From DAOUGC01 sp034429695 (GTDB lineage Bacteria > Chloroflexota > Anaerolineae > Anaerolineales > Anaerolineaceae), in the NCBI GenBank assembly GCA_034429695.1, contig DAOUGC010000002.1:1-57218 (forward strand): a stretch of DNA of 57,218 bases, given 5' to 3'. Below the pieces are notes generated by a model that had not been told where the DNA came from, ran no database searches, and saw nothing but the letters and a program-made list of their open reading frames with translations. Within the stretch, counting starts at the first letter, position 1; each line of letters starts with the position of its first letter. Shown in pieces: positions 8,366-16,451 of this stretch. Made by a program: the position numbers and the translations under genes.

Positions 8366-10403
8366 GGTAATACTTCATTCGCTCCAGGTCAACGCCAAAA
8401 TTGGTGAGGAAGGTGCGCGTTTGCCCGTTATGCGTACCCAAAAATGCAAGCAGCACATCCCACTCGAGGATGGATTGTCTGCCGGCTTGCATGGCGATCT
8501 GCCGCGCCTGCTGCATGACCTGCATGACATTGGGCGAAAAAATTCGCGCAGCCGTTTCATCACACCACGGGGAAAGCTCACCCGCGCGCACGGTTGGCGG
8601 TTGGGGCAGCGCCTGCCCCCCCGGCATGGCTCTGCGCAGCACCTGCTGAACAATGTAAGGGTCAAACCCCTGTGTCTCAAATGACTCACGGGTGATGCCG
8701 TGCTCGTGCAGCATGGCGATCACCAGGAACGGCGTTTCAATGATCGAAAAACCGAGCTGGGTTGCTTCAATGAGCGCAGTGTTGATTATATGCACCACCT
8801 CATCGGAAACAGCCGGCTCAACCGGGCGAATGACATCCGGCGGTGGAAGCGGCGCAGCAGGGCGTAAAGTGATGGGTGGTTCCAGTCCGGGCTTGGGGGC
8901 AGGATCATCTCCAGAGGGAGACAACGTATCAACCAGTTTTTGCAAATCCACACCGCGCATGCGCAGGTATTCAACCGTCATGCTGCCCTGGGTGGCGCTT
9001 AATGCACGCAGCAATGCCAGCTCATCCACCTCCTGCCCTGTCCTGCCCGGGTTTCGGGAAGCCACTTCCTCCTCCGCCATGCGGATCATGGCCTGCATGC
9101 GTTCTGAAAAATGTGCACGCGTCAGCCGGCGCGGGGTGCGGATGGGCTGCCCGATGGAGGGCATCAGGCTGCGCATGCGTTCCTGAATGCCCTCAATATC
9201 CTCGCCTGTTTCCAGCAGGGCGCTGGCAAATCTGCCTTCCCTGTACTGGCTCAAACCGATGATAAAGTAGGGGGTTTCCACGGTCCGGTAACCGTTATTG
9301 CACGCTTCAACCTGCGCCAGGCGCATGATCTCAAATGCATCTGGAGCCAGGTTGAGCGGGTCAGCCACATCAACCTTTTCACCGCGCACCATGGCTGCCA
9401 TGCGGGTGACATCCAACCCGAGATCCGAGAACACCCGCGCGGTGACGCCGTCGGTCTGTGAGAGTACCGCCAGCAACAAATGGCGTTCGTTGATTTCCGC
9501 CACCCCTTCTTCCCTGGCAAGGGTTCCGGCCCACGCCAGGCATTTCAATCCGCGTTCTGAAAAAGAGGCGGCAATCAGGGCCAGCAGGGATGGCGACGTA
9601 CCTCCGCTTGCCAGGCTCTCCCTTAATGAATCACGCAACAGTTTGGGATCAACGTGAAAATGCAACAGCGTTTTCTGGGTCAAACCGTCAGGAATGGCGG
9701 AGAGCACCAGGGTGATATGCGGCACTCCGATGCGGCTGTGCCCCAGCAACTGGGCTTCGCCGCTGACCTGTGCCAGGGCGCCTTGCACCGCTCTGGAAAA
9801 GGCGTTCACCTGCAAAATACCCTGTGAATTAAAGATATCGGCCCCGGGCAACTCCACCGACTCGATGGTGGGGAGAACCTCTTTTTCCGGAGACGTGGGT
9901 TTACTCTGCTCCAGGAGGGGTTCCTCTTCAACCGGAGGCTCGCTTTCCTCTTCCGGCACAAACGCGGGAGTTTGCTGGCCCGACGGATTGACAAATTGTT
10001 GCAGACCCTCACACAGCTTCTCCATGAAGGCATCCGGGTCTTGTGCCAGCCAGCGCGCAGCCGTACAGCCTGCCACAGCGTAGCGCCAGACCGGACGCAG
10101 CCGGTCGAGATCCTCCATGGTGGTCTCCACCAGAATGGGGATGATCGGCTTGCCATGCTCAAAGGCGAACAGCACTTCACCGTCAACCTGTTTCTTTGTG
10201 TCATTGAGCGAATGGGAGGATACGATCAACAGGATGCAACTTGATTCCCGCAACGCCTCAATGATCTGTTCAATGTAGCGCACTCCCACCATGCCCTTTT
10301 GGGTGTAATACCAGCTCTGGAAACCGCGCCCATCCAGCGCCTCTCCGATGGTTTCAGCGATGGCTTTGTCTTGATTGACAAAGGATATGAAGATATCGGT
10401 CAT
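8355..10403 (-). CDS. TIR domain protein with Clp-N-like helical modules
   Basis: The 682-residue protein starts with a TIR domain (about 1-135). Its strand F-I-S-F is followed by S-S-H-S-L-N (62-67) and the conserved acidic position Glu76 (DGEVLFAFEHGKPIIPI), so the glutamate used by NAD-consuming TIRs appears present. An acidic, Pro-rich linker (about 141-195) leads to about three tandem Clp-N-like double-helical modules (roughly 196-345, 350-490 and 525-682). Each has the F-S-x-x-x-x-x-I-x-x-A start and the E-x-P-x-x-x-I-x-L-L pattern. Clp-N modules normally sit in front of AAA+ unfoldases to bind adaptors or substrates; no AAA+ domain is present here. The start codon overlaps the upstream RelA/SpoT-RyR stop by 4 bases. 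A signal-producing NADase with a substrate-sensing scaffold is a plausible but untested role. Confidence 0.8.
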   Translation of the reverse strand: MTDIFISFVNQDKAIAETIGEALDGRGFQSWYYTQKGMVGVRYIEQIIEALRESSCILLIVSSHSLNDTKKQVDGEVLFAFEHGKPIIPILVETTMEDLDRLRPVWRYAVAGCTAARWLAQDPDAFMEKLCEGLQQFVNPSGQQTPAFVPEEESEPPVEEEPLLEQSKPTSPEKEVLPTIESVELPGADIFNSQGILQVNAFSRAVQGALAQVSGEAQLLGHSRIGVPHITLVLSAIPDGLTQKTLLHFHVDPKLLRDSLRESLASGGTSPSLLALIAASFSERGLKCLAWAGTLAREEGVAEINERHLLLAVLSQTDGVTARVFSDLGLDVTRMAAMVRGEKVDVADPLNLAPDAFEIMRLAQVEACNNGYRTVETPYFIIGLSQYREGRFASALLETGEDIEGIQERMRSLMPSIGQPIRTPRRLTRAHFSERMQAMIRMAEEEVASRNPGRTGQEVDELALLRALSATQGSMTVEYLRMRGVDLQKLVDTLSPSGDDPAPKPGLEPPITLRPAAPLPPPDVIRPVEPAVSDEVVHIINTALIEATQLGFSIIETPFLVIAMLHEHGITRESFETQGFDPYIVQQVLRRAMPGGQALPQPPTVRAGELSPWCDETAARIFSPNVMQVMQQARQIAMQAGRQSILEWDVLLAFLGTHNGQTRTFLTNFGVDLERMKYYLTS

Positions 10404-12859
10404 GCACCACTCCCATGTTGATCAACAATACGCTGGATTTCCAGTCCCAGACCCGCCAGCAGGGTGGGTAAATTACGCATTTCTTTCAGGTTCCACTCCT
10501 GCACGGTGGGCGAAAGCTGCTCCCAGGCTACCAGGTTGGGATTAATTTTTCGGTCAGTGTCTTTTTCAGCGCCGTACCGCCAACCGTTCAGGCTGCGTTC
10601 CACCACCCAGCGGGCATGTTCCAGCCGGGCAAGCGCCAGGATCTCGTCATCGCTGAAACTGATCACCCGCACCGATCCAATCTCCACCGGACAAATGCTG
10701 CAGCCGATCTGCTCCAGTTGTGCCTGAATGTGGTCGGCTTTTTTACCGGATGATTCCCGCAGTTCATCCGAAAGACGTTCCCAAGTGGTGACCGAGCGGT
10801 CTTTATTTTGTAATGCCTGCAGGCGCGTGGTGCGGTATTCCTCATGCAGGTACTGCGCCAGTCGCAAACGGGCTTCCTCTTCCAACCCGGCCGGGTTCTG
10901 GCTGAAGAATGCCCGCAGCACCTGCTGATCGGCAGGTAAGGCGCCCAGGGTTTCCAGCGTGTACCAGTCAGGATCGGTGAACAATTGCTCTTCAACGGAA
11001 TTGGGCGTGGGCAGCAAACCCACCCGCGCACCCAGGCCAAGCGCCAGGCGGTAATTAAGCCCGGCCAGGTTTCCACCCAGTATGCCGGGTACGCAGATAT
11101 CACTGGCGTGCATACCGCTCTCGGCCAGATCCGCCCACAGGCGTACAGATGCGTTCACTCCGCCGTCCATGCTGCAATCCACCACGCGTACATCCTGGTT
11201 TGCCAGATCATGATCCTGCGTCAGCAAATAAGCGCACACCGTGAATTTGGAATCAGGTGCGCGCAATTCCTTGATCCATGCCTCCACTGTCCCGGCAGGC
11301 CCCAGCAGATAAAGCTGCCCGCTGAACCCGGCCAGCGCCGAGCGCAACAGATTTAGTTCGGCAGCGGGGGGTTCCGGTAGATCGCCGAGGAAGGGCAGGT
11401 AAACAACCGGCGGGCAGCAACCGGGAGCGAGGTTGGATTTATCACCGAAGCGGAAGATCATGCCGGTTTTTAGCAGGGTCTGGGCTGCCTGCAGACCTTC
11501 CATGCGGTCACCCACTCCATCCAAGCGATGCAGTGAAGCCAGCGTGGTCTCCAGCATCCATCCCACCGGACTGAGCGAGATGGCCCGTGCAAATGCCGCC
11601 AGGCCATCATGCACCCTGCCTGTGAACAGGTGAAACCGCCCAATGTTGAAATACGCCCAGGGCAGATTAATGCCTGCCGCCGCCTGCTGCCTGTCCCGCC
11701 CAATGGCCTGCTGGATCACCGGCGCCAGCGCCTGCAACGCCTGGGGACTGTTCCATTTGACAATTTCGGTCTCCAGATAGTGCCCCAGGGCATAAGAGTT
11801 GCCGGGGTCAATTTCCACCGCGCGGTGCAAATACTCCCGCGCCAGGTCAGGATCGGTGGTCTTTAACGTGTTTGCCAGATACACCAGCGCATCCGCGTCT
11901 CCGCTGCGCTCGGTTCCGGCCTGCTTTAACAACTGCTGTCCCCGCAGCAGATGATCTGATCCTTCCTCATTTTCATACTTGCGGCACAAAGCCAGCCCCA
12001 GCGTGCGGCGCATGGAGCGGGTCATGTGATCGCCAAACGGCTCGAGCGTGCGGATCACCAGGTCCCAGTTGCCCAGTGTGGCGGCATACAGCGCCACCTT
12101 TTCGGCTGCCTGGGCGTTGCCGCGGTCATGTTCGAGCACAATTTGCAGCAACCCAATTTCATCGCGCAACTGGTTGCCATCCATGTAAGCGCCGAAACTG
12201 GCGGCATATACTTTCAGCCGTTCCAGCACACGCACCAGTTCCATGTCGGCTTCCTCCAGCATGGCGGCCACGCTGTTCATCTGCCGTTGCACTTCGATGG
12301 GCAATTGCGCCCCGGTCTTGTAGATGCGGTCGTGCGCGAAGTTTGCCCAGGCATGTTCCAAAATGGTGCGAACCTGCACCTCAGCCTTCAAGCCGTATAA
12401 TTCCTGGGGGATGTGAACCGGCACGTCGGCATTGGGGAACTCCCCCGGTCGAAATTGAAGCACATAGTGATTGGAGCGATAGCCAAACTCATTGGGGCGC
12501 AATCGCTGGTTGGTCTTCTGGCTGTTATGGGTATCGATTAAAAAATGGGCTTCAATATAAGCGCATACCCCGTCCACCTGATCCATGCTCTCAGCGATGA
12601 TGCGCCCCCCGCACAGGTCGGTGAGCTGGTGCACAGGGTCATGATACTTTTCCCGTTTGCGCAGGATCTTCTCAGTAAAACTGGCGATGGACTTGGGCCG
12701 TGATTGAATAATGGGATACTGGATGAATTGAGCGGCGACGTGTTCCAGAACCGTCCGTAACGTGGCTGCGTACTGGCAGTAGAGTGGGTAAAGTTTTGCA
12801 TACTCACCAACCTGGGTGCGTGTCCAATCGCGCACGGCGTCTGTTTTTCTGGTTCTCAT
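10400..12859 (-). CDS. RelA/SpoT synthetase-domain protein with TPR region and C-terminal RyR domain
   Basis: The 819-residue protein has an N-terminal RelA/SpoT nucleotidyltransferase domain (about 25-200) with its motifs intact: R54-x-K56, D81-L-C-G-G-R86, G126-Y-R-S-x-H131 and E160-V-Q-V-R-T with H169-A-W171. No HD hydrolase, TGS or ACT domain is present, so it is not a housekeeping Rel. A helical TPR-like region (about 230-470) follows. Next comes an alpha/beta stretch of uncertain family (about 500-700, including GGNLAGLNYRLALGLGARVG) that may be another nucleotide-binding Rossmann fold. A RyR domain (735-815, LEHARWVVERSLNGWRY) ends the protein. Members of the synthetase fold make (p)ppGpp or other pyrophosphorylated nucleotides, or pyrophosphorylate tRNA; the product here is unknown. 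It is the first gene of the operon and overlaps the TIR gene by 4 bases. Confidence 0.8.
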   Translation of the reverse strand: MRTRKTDAVRDWTRTQVGEYAKLYPLYCQYAATLRTVLEHVAAQFIQYPIIQSRPKSIASFTEKILRKREKYHDPVHQLTDLCGGRIIAESMDQVDGVCAYIEAHFLIDTHNSQKTNQRLRPNEFGYRSNHYVLQFRPGEFPNADVPVHIPQELYGLKAEVQVRTILEHAWANFAHDRIYKTGAQLPIEVQRQMNSVAAMLEEADMELVRVLERLKVYAASFGAYMDGNQLRDEIGLLQIVLEHDRGNAQAAEKVALYAATLGNWDLVIRTLEPFGDHMTRSMRRTLGLALCRKYENEEGSDHLLRGQQLLKQAGTERSGDADALVYLANTLKTTDPDLAREYLHRAVEIDPGNSYALGHYLETEIVKWNSPQALQALAPVIQQAIGRDRQQAAAGINLPWAYFNIGRFHLFTGRVHDGLAAFARAISLSPVGWMLETTLASLHRLDGVGDRMEGLQAAQTLLKTGMIFRFGDKSNLAPGCCPPVVYLPFLGDLPEPPAAELNLLRSALAGFSGQLYLLGPAGTVEAWIKELRAPDSKFTVCAYLLTQDHDLANQDVRVVDCSMDGGVNASVRLWADLAESGMHASDICVPGILGGNLAGLNYRLALGLGARVGLLPTPNSVEEQLFTDPDWYTLETLGALPADQQVLRAFFSQNPAGLEEEARLRLAQYLHEEYRTTRLQALQNKDRSVTTWERLSDELRESSGKKADHIQAQLEQIGCSICPVEIGSVRVISFSDDEILALARLEHARWVVERSLNGWRYGAEKDTDRKINPNLVAWEQLSPTVQEWNLKEMRNLPTLLAGLGLEIQRIVDQHGSGA

Positions 12860-12935
12860 GGGCTGTTGCTCTCAATGGATAAATACATGGTTGGGCTGAA
12901 AGGGTCGGAAAAAACCAAACATGGGGTATGGTTCA

Positions 12936-12964
12936 TTGCCGGCCGGTGGTACACTCATTATACA
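12936..12964 (+). promoter_or_regulatory. Weak candidate promoter for the phosphatase-superfamily gene
   Basis: TTGCCG (12936-12941) and TATACA (12959-12964) are 17 bases apart and match the sigma70 consensus at 4 of 6 positions each. A perfect TATAAT occurs at 12987-12992 but has no matching -35 element at the right distance. The true start is therefore uncertain. Confidence 0.3.
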
Positions 12965-13029
12965 CACGATGCCCCTGCCGGACGAGTATAATTGCTCCTG
13001 CTCCGAAACCCCTCCATAGGAACCTTTCC

Positions 13030-14673
13030 ATGAAACCTTCCCGCCTGATCCTGCTCGCCGGCCTGTTGATGGCCGCGCTTGCCGTTGGCTCGTACTTTAA
13101 CGCCACGGCATTAATCGATTCCTTCAATCATTATCGCTCCCCGCTAAAGGACCAGGCACCGGCAGATCTGCCGCCTGCCAGTGAAGCCCTGACCCGTAGG
13201 GTGGTGTGGGTGCTGATCGATGCGCTGCGCTATGACACGGCCATGAACACCGCAGTGATGCCCACCCTGGCCTCCCTGCGGGAGAGCGGGGCAAGCGCGC
13301 GCATGACCAGCCAGCCGCCTTCCTTCTCCCAACCCGGCTGGACCACCCTGCTGACCGGCGCGTATCCGCCCATCAATGATGGTCCTATTTTTAATGTGGC
13401 CAATGAGGACCTCTGGTCGTTCACGCAGGACGAGGTTTTCACAGCCGCAAAACGCGCCGGTCATCAAACGGCCGTTTCGGGCTATTTCTGGTTTGAGAAC
13501 ATGATTCCTGCAGAGAGCCAGGACGCCGGCTTCTTCACTGAAGGTGAGGATCACGCCGCTGATCTGCTGGTGCTGGAAAACGCCCTGCCCTGGCTGGATT
13601 CCGGCGGGTACGAATTTGTATTGATACACCTGGATCAGGTGGACTACGCCGGTCATCACGAAGGTGGACCGGCTGGCCCCAACTGGAACGCAGCCGCCAC
13701 ACGCGTTGATGACATGCTGGCCGAGATCATCACTCACATGGATTTTTCGAAGGACACCCTGCTGGTGTGCTCTGACCACGGACAGATCGACATGGGCGGG
13801 CACGGTGGGCAGGACCCGGTGACCCTGGTGGAGCCATTTGTGATGGTTGGCGCGGCAGTGCAACCGGGTGAATACGACGACATTCAGATGGTGGATGTTG
13901 CCCCAACCATTTCAACCTTGCTTGGCGCTGGGTTGCCAGCCTCCACGGAAGGCCGCCCGCTCATCGAGATGCTGACGCTGTCCGGAGACGTGGAGGAAGC
14001 CATCGCTGCTGCCCATGCAGCCCAGCAACAGGGCCTGGCAGATGCGTACACCACAGTTGCATACCGCCCGGATGAATTTATTCGCGAATTTGAACGCAGC
14101 GGAAATGCATCAACCGCCATTGCAGACGACATGGCCGCCAAACGCGGCGCACAGCGCATCCCCTACCTGATCGGCGCGATCCTGGTGTTGCTTATTCCGC
14201 CAGCGCTGCTCTCATGGAAGCGCATCCCCGTATCTCCGTGGTTGATTCTCTCGGCGCTGCTGTTCAGCGTTGTGTTTCATTTGCGTTTCGCCGTGCTGGA
14301 TGCCCGCCCCTATTCGGTCAGCGGCATCACCAGCGCCACCGACCTGGTGATTTATGTGGTGATCACGTCGTTGATCGCCCTGCTGCTGGCGTTGGGTCTG
14401 TACACATGGCGCACCCGCCTGCTGGAAAAGCCCCCCTTGCAGGTTTTCACCGGTACACTTACCCTGGGCATGGCGGTGTTATACCTGCTGCTCATCCCTG
14501 TGATGGTGCACGTGGCGGTCAATGGTTTTGTGGTCACCAATTTCATCCATGACCTGCTGATCAGTTTCATCGGCTTGATTTCGTTGATCCAGGTATTGGC
14601 GGTCTCACTGCTGGCATTCCCGCTGGGCGGGCTGGCAGCCCTGGTTTCCCGCCTCGCCGCGCGAAAAGGCTGA
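13030..14673 (+). CDS. Alkaline-phosphatase-superfamily membrane enzyme (phosphodiesterase / ethanolamine-phosphate-transferase-like)
   Basis: The 547-residue protein starts at 13030 with AGGAA seven bases upstream; a longer reading to 12928 would add a non-homologous arginine/cysteine-rich stretch. An N-terminal signal anchor (about 5-22) precedes a metal-dependent catalytic domain. Asp64 (VLIDALRYD), the threonine pair 105-106 in QPGWTTLLTG, Asp202 with His209 (HLDQVDYAGHH) and Asp249-His250 with His258 (SDHGQIDMGGHG) match the two-metal site and Thr nucleophile of the AlkP superfamily. Five or so C-terminal transmembrane helices (about 380-545) recall GPI-type ethanolamine phosphate transferases. 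The active site should face outside the membrane and act on a lipid or envelope phosphodiester; the substrate is unknown. Confidence 0.82.
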   Translation: MKPSRLILLAGLLMAALAVGSYFNATALIDSFNHYRSPLKDQAPADLPPASEALTRRVVWVLIDALRYDTAMNTAVMPTLASLRESGASARMTSQPPSFSQPGWTTLLTGAYPPINDGPIFNVANEDLWSFTQDEVFTAAKRAGHQTAVSGYFWFENMIPAESQDAGFFTEGEDHAADLLVLENALPWLDSGGYEFVLIHLDQVDYAGHHEGGPAGPNWNAAATRVDDMLAEIITHMDFSKDTLLVCSDHGQIDMGGHGGQDPVTLVEPFVMVGAAVQPGEYDDIQMVDVAPTISTLLGAGLPASTEGRPLIEMLTLSGDVEEAIAAAHAAQQQGLADAYTTVAYRPDEFIREFERSGNASTAIADDMAAKRGAQRIPYLIGAILVLLIPPALLSWKRIPVSPWLILSALLFSVVFHLRFAVLDARPYSVSGITSATDLVIYVVITSLIALLLALGLYTWRTRLLEKPPLQVFTGTLTLGMAVLYLLLIPVMVHVAVNGFVVTNFIHDLLISFIGLISLIQVLAVSLLAFPLGGLAALVSRLAARKG

Positions 14674-14696
14674 GCCACCCGGGCAGAAATTAAACA

Positions 14697-14728
14697 TAAA
14701 AGGGCGCACAACCAGGTGCGCCCTTTTT
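14697..14728. terminator. Bidirectional intrinsic terminator
   Basis: A 9-bp perfect stem (AGGGCGCAC at 14701-14709, GTGCGCCCT at 14716-14724) with a 6-base loop is flanked by A residues on one side and T residues on the other. It can end both the phosphatase-like gene on the plus strand and the lipoprotein gene on the minus strand. Confidence 0.92.
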
Positions 14729-14744
14729 GCTTTTCATGCCCAGA

Positions 14745-15257
14745 CTACTGGTTGTCTGACTTCATCTGCACTTCGACGGTCATCTTGAGCTTGCCGTCAG
14801 CGATCTGCACATCGGTGAAGCGCACCTCGCCCTGCGATTCAGAAGCTGACTTTGCCAGTTCCTCAGCCATGCGGTTATTGATCTCAGCCACGCGCGGGTC
14901 ATCAATGCTGTAGCCTTCAATATCCACCGCAACGATCTCGGCTTTCAATTCGCCATTCTCATCGTAAAAGGTCACTTCGTAGCTGCCCTCTGCCTGGGTT
15001 CCGTCTTCCTTGGTGTATCTTCCAAACACCTTGATGACCTCATCCTGCATGTCCACACTGGTGATCTCATCCAGCAGGACATTGGAACTGACATTGGCAT
15101 CCGGCTGGCTCAACATCTGGTTGACCTGAGCCTCATTCAATTCGATGGTGACCGACATGGTGTTGCCGTCCATCTGCACGCCGCCAAACGCACATGCCAC
15201 CGATGAAAGCACCAGGATGAGGACAAACACTCCCAACAACATTGCTGATTTTTTCAT
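14745..15257 (-). CDS. Lipoprotein of unknown function
   Basis: The start at 15257 is supported by AAGGAG seven bases upstream; earlier in-frame starts lack such a site. The 170-residue product has a lipoprotein signal peptide with a S-V-A-C lipobox (Cys22). The mature part contains a short beta-rich region with alternating hydrophobic residues (MSVTIELNEAQVNQML) and a helical segment (about 120-145) ending in a strand pattern, KLKMTVEVQMK. I do not recognise the family. The repeated V/I-x-V patterns suggest a small extracytoplasmic beta-sandwich or a lipid-binding fold. It ends at the bidirectional terminator and appears to be monocistronic. Confidence 0.75.
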   Translation of the reverse strand: MKKSAMLLGVFVLILVLSSVACAFGGVQMDGNTMSVTIELNEAQVNQMLSQPDANVSSNVLLDEITSVDMQDEVIKVFGRYTKEDGTQAEGSYEVTFYDENGELKAEIVAVDIEGYSIDDPRVAEINNRMAEELAKSASESQGEVRFTDVQIADGKLKMTVEVQMKSDNQ

Positions 15258-15379
15258 GATCTTGCTCCTTGATGGTTTAAACAGATTGAATAATGTCTGA
15301 CATAACATATACGCGACATCAGCGGATTGGTTTCACGGAACACCGGCTATTCTAACATACTGACCCCGTCGTAATGAAA

Positions 15380-15410
15380 AAGAGGCCAGGCTGGGAAAAC
15401 CTGACCTCTT
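15380..15410 (-). terminator. Intrinsic terminator of the duplicated-domain membrane protein gene
   Basis: On the minus strand the arms AAGAGGTCAGG and CCTGGCCTCTT pair with one U-G wobble around a 9-base loop and are followed by a run of T residues. On the plus strand the same position is a C-A mismatch, which points to function on the minus strand. It lies 20 bases after the stop codon at 15430. Confidence 0.85.
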
Positions 15411-15429
15411 TATCCAATATCAAATATGG

Positions 15430-16347
15430 TTAATTGTCGGGGTCGTCGGTTGCATCCGACCCAAATGGGCCGTATCCACCCCGTCCAAACATGCGCTGTC
15501 CCATTCTCATCATCGGTTTGTGTTCCTTGAGCCATTCACCCTGCTCTTCGGTCAACTCGCCGCTTGCCACCAGGCTGTCAATGGCTTCAATGCGGGCAGC
15601 CTGCATGGCTGCGCGGAACTCGTCCTCATCCATGCCCTGTTCCTCAGCCACTTCCCACATGCGATCGCCATCATCCAGACGGGCCTGCAGGTCATCCGCA
15701 CTCATGTCCAGTTGATCCGCCATGGCAGCCGTCACGGCGGTGTGGATTACCTCACGGTCGGGGCAATTCTCGCCGTCCTCGCCACAGATATCCATCATGC
15801 GGTCAGCCATGCGCAGCATCGGAGCGTGCTCCTTTAAGAATTCGGCCTGCTCTTCGGTCAGTTCACCACTGGCAACCAGGCTGTCAATGGCTTCAACGCG
15901 GGCAGCCTGCATGGCATCCCTGAAGGCATCATCTTCCAGGCCCTGCTCTTCCGCAATGTCGCGCATCCGCTCCCCATCATCCAGACGGGTTTGCAGATCC
16001 TCCGCGCTCATGCCCAGTTGATCGGCCATTGCAGCCAGCATGGCCTGATGCATCACCTCGCGGTCAGGGCAATTCTCGCCATCCTCGCCGCATTGGGCAC
16101 CCATCCAACCACCCGGGCCGCCACGTCCGGGCCTTCCGGGACCACCGGGGTGCATCATGGGCATATCCCAGCGGCCGTTGTCATCACTGTTCATGGAACG
16201 CGGGCCAGGCATGACTTCGTCCATATTCATACGGTCAAAGATACCGCGACCGTCCAGTACCGAGCGGGCAAGCGCCACCGCTCCAACCGCTCCGGCAGCC
16301 AGAAACACCACACCCACCACCACAGCGATAATGATCCATTTCTTCAT
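15430..16347 (-). CDS. Single-pass membrane protein with two near-identical helical repeats
   Basis: The 305-residue protein has an N-terminal hydrophobic segment (about 3-27), a Gly/Met/Pro-rich linker and two tandem copies of an acidic module of about 90 residues. Each copy starts with the same C-G-E-D-G-E-N-C-P-D-R-E-V sequence and contains M-A-D-Q-L-x-M-S-A-x-D-L-Q and a terminal S-L-V-A-S-G-E-L-T-E-E-Q. The pattern (a short helix, D-D-G-x-x-M, A-E-E-Q-G, then L-T-E-E-Q) is common in exported Chloroflexota and actinobacterial proteins of unknown role. The two Cys in each copy could form a disulfide outside the cell. It is preceded by an inverted repeat at 16399-16435 and ends at an intrinsic terminator. 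Confidence 0.8.
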   Translation of the reverse strand: MKKWIIIAVVVGVVFLAAGAVGAVALARSVLDGRGIFDRMNMDEVMPGPRSMNSDDNGRWDMPMMHPGGPGRPGRGGPGGWMGAQCGEDGENCPDREVMHQAMLAAMADQLGMSAEDLQTRLDDGERMRDIAEEQGLEDDAFRDAMQAARVEAIDSLVASGELTEEQAEFLKEHAPMLRMADRMMDICGEDGENCPDREVIHTAVTAAMADQLDMSADDLQARLDDGDRMWEVAEEQGMDEDEFRAAMQAARIEAIDSLVASGELTEEQGEWLKEHKPMMRMGQRMFGRGGYGPFGSDATDDPDN

Positions 16348-16398
16348 ACATCTCTCCTTTATTCATGCATGGTTGAATAACCATCAATCCTGTTACTG

Positions 16399-16435
16399 TT
16401 CACAATATATCAACCAGTTATGAATAAATTGTGAA
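16399..16435. promoter_or_regulatory. Widely spaced inverted repeat upstream of the duplicated-domain gene
   Basis: The arms TTCACAAT (16399-16406) and ATTGTGAA (16428-16435) are exact reverse complements with a 21-base AT-rich spacer. They lie 52-88 bases upstream of the ATG at 16347, between that gene and the stop of the GH38 gene. Two separate dimer half-sites or a response-regulator site would fit. I found no convincing -35/-10 pair here. Confidence 0.4.
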
Positions 16436-16451
16436 GATTTTTCGCAAGATA

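Noticed and set aside
10400..12859. Housekeeping Rel (ppGpp synthetase/hydrolase)
   Set aside because: No HD, TGS or ACT domains are present, and the gene is coupled to TIR and RyR genes.
12928..13029. Longer N-terminus for the phosphatase-superfamily protein
   Set aside because: The extra residues lack hydrophobic or domain features, and the ATG at 13030 has a good ribosome-binding site and signal anchor.
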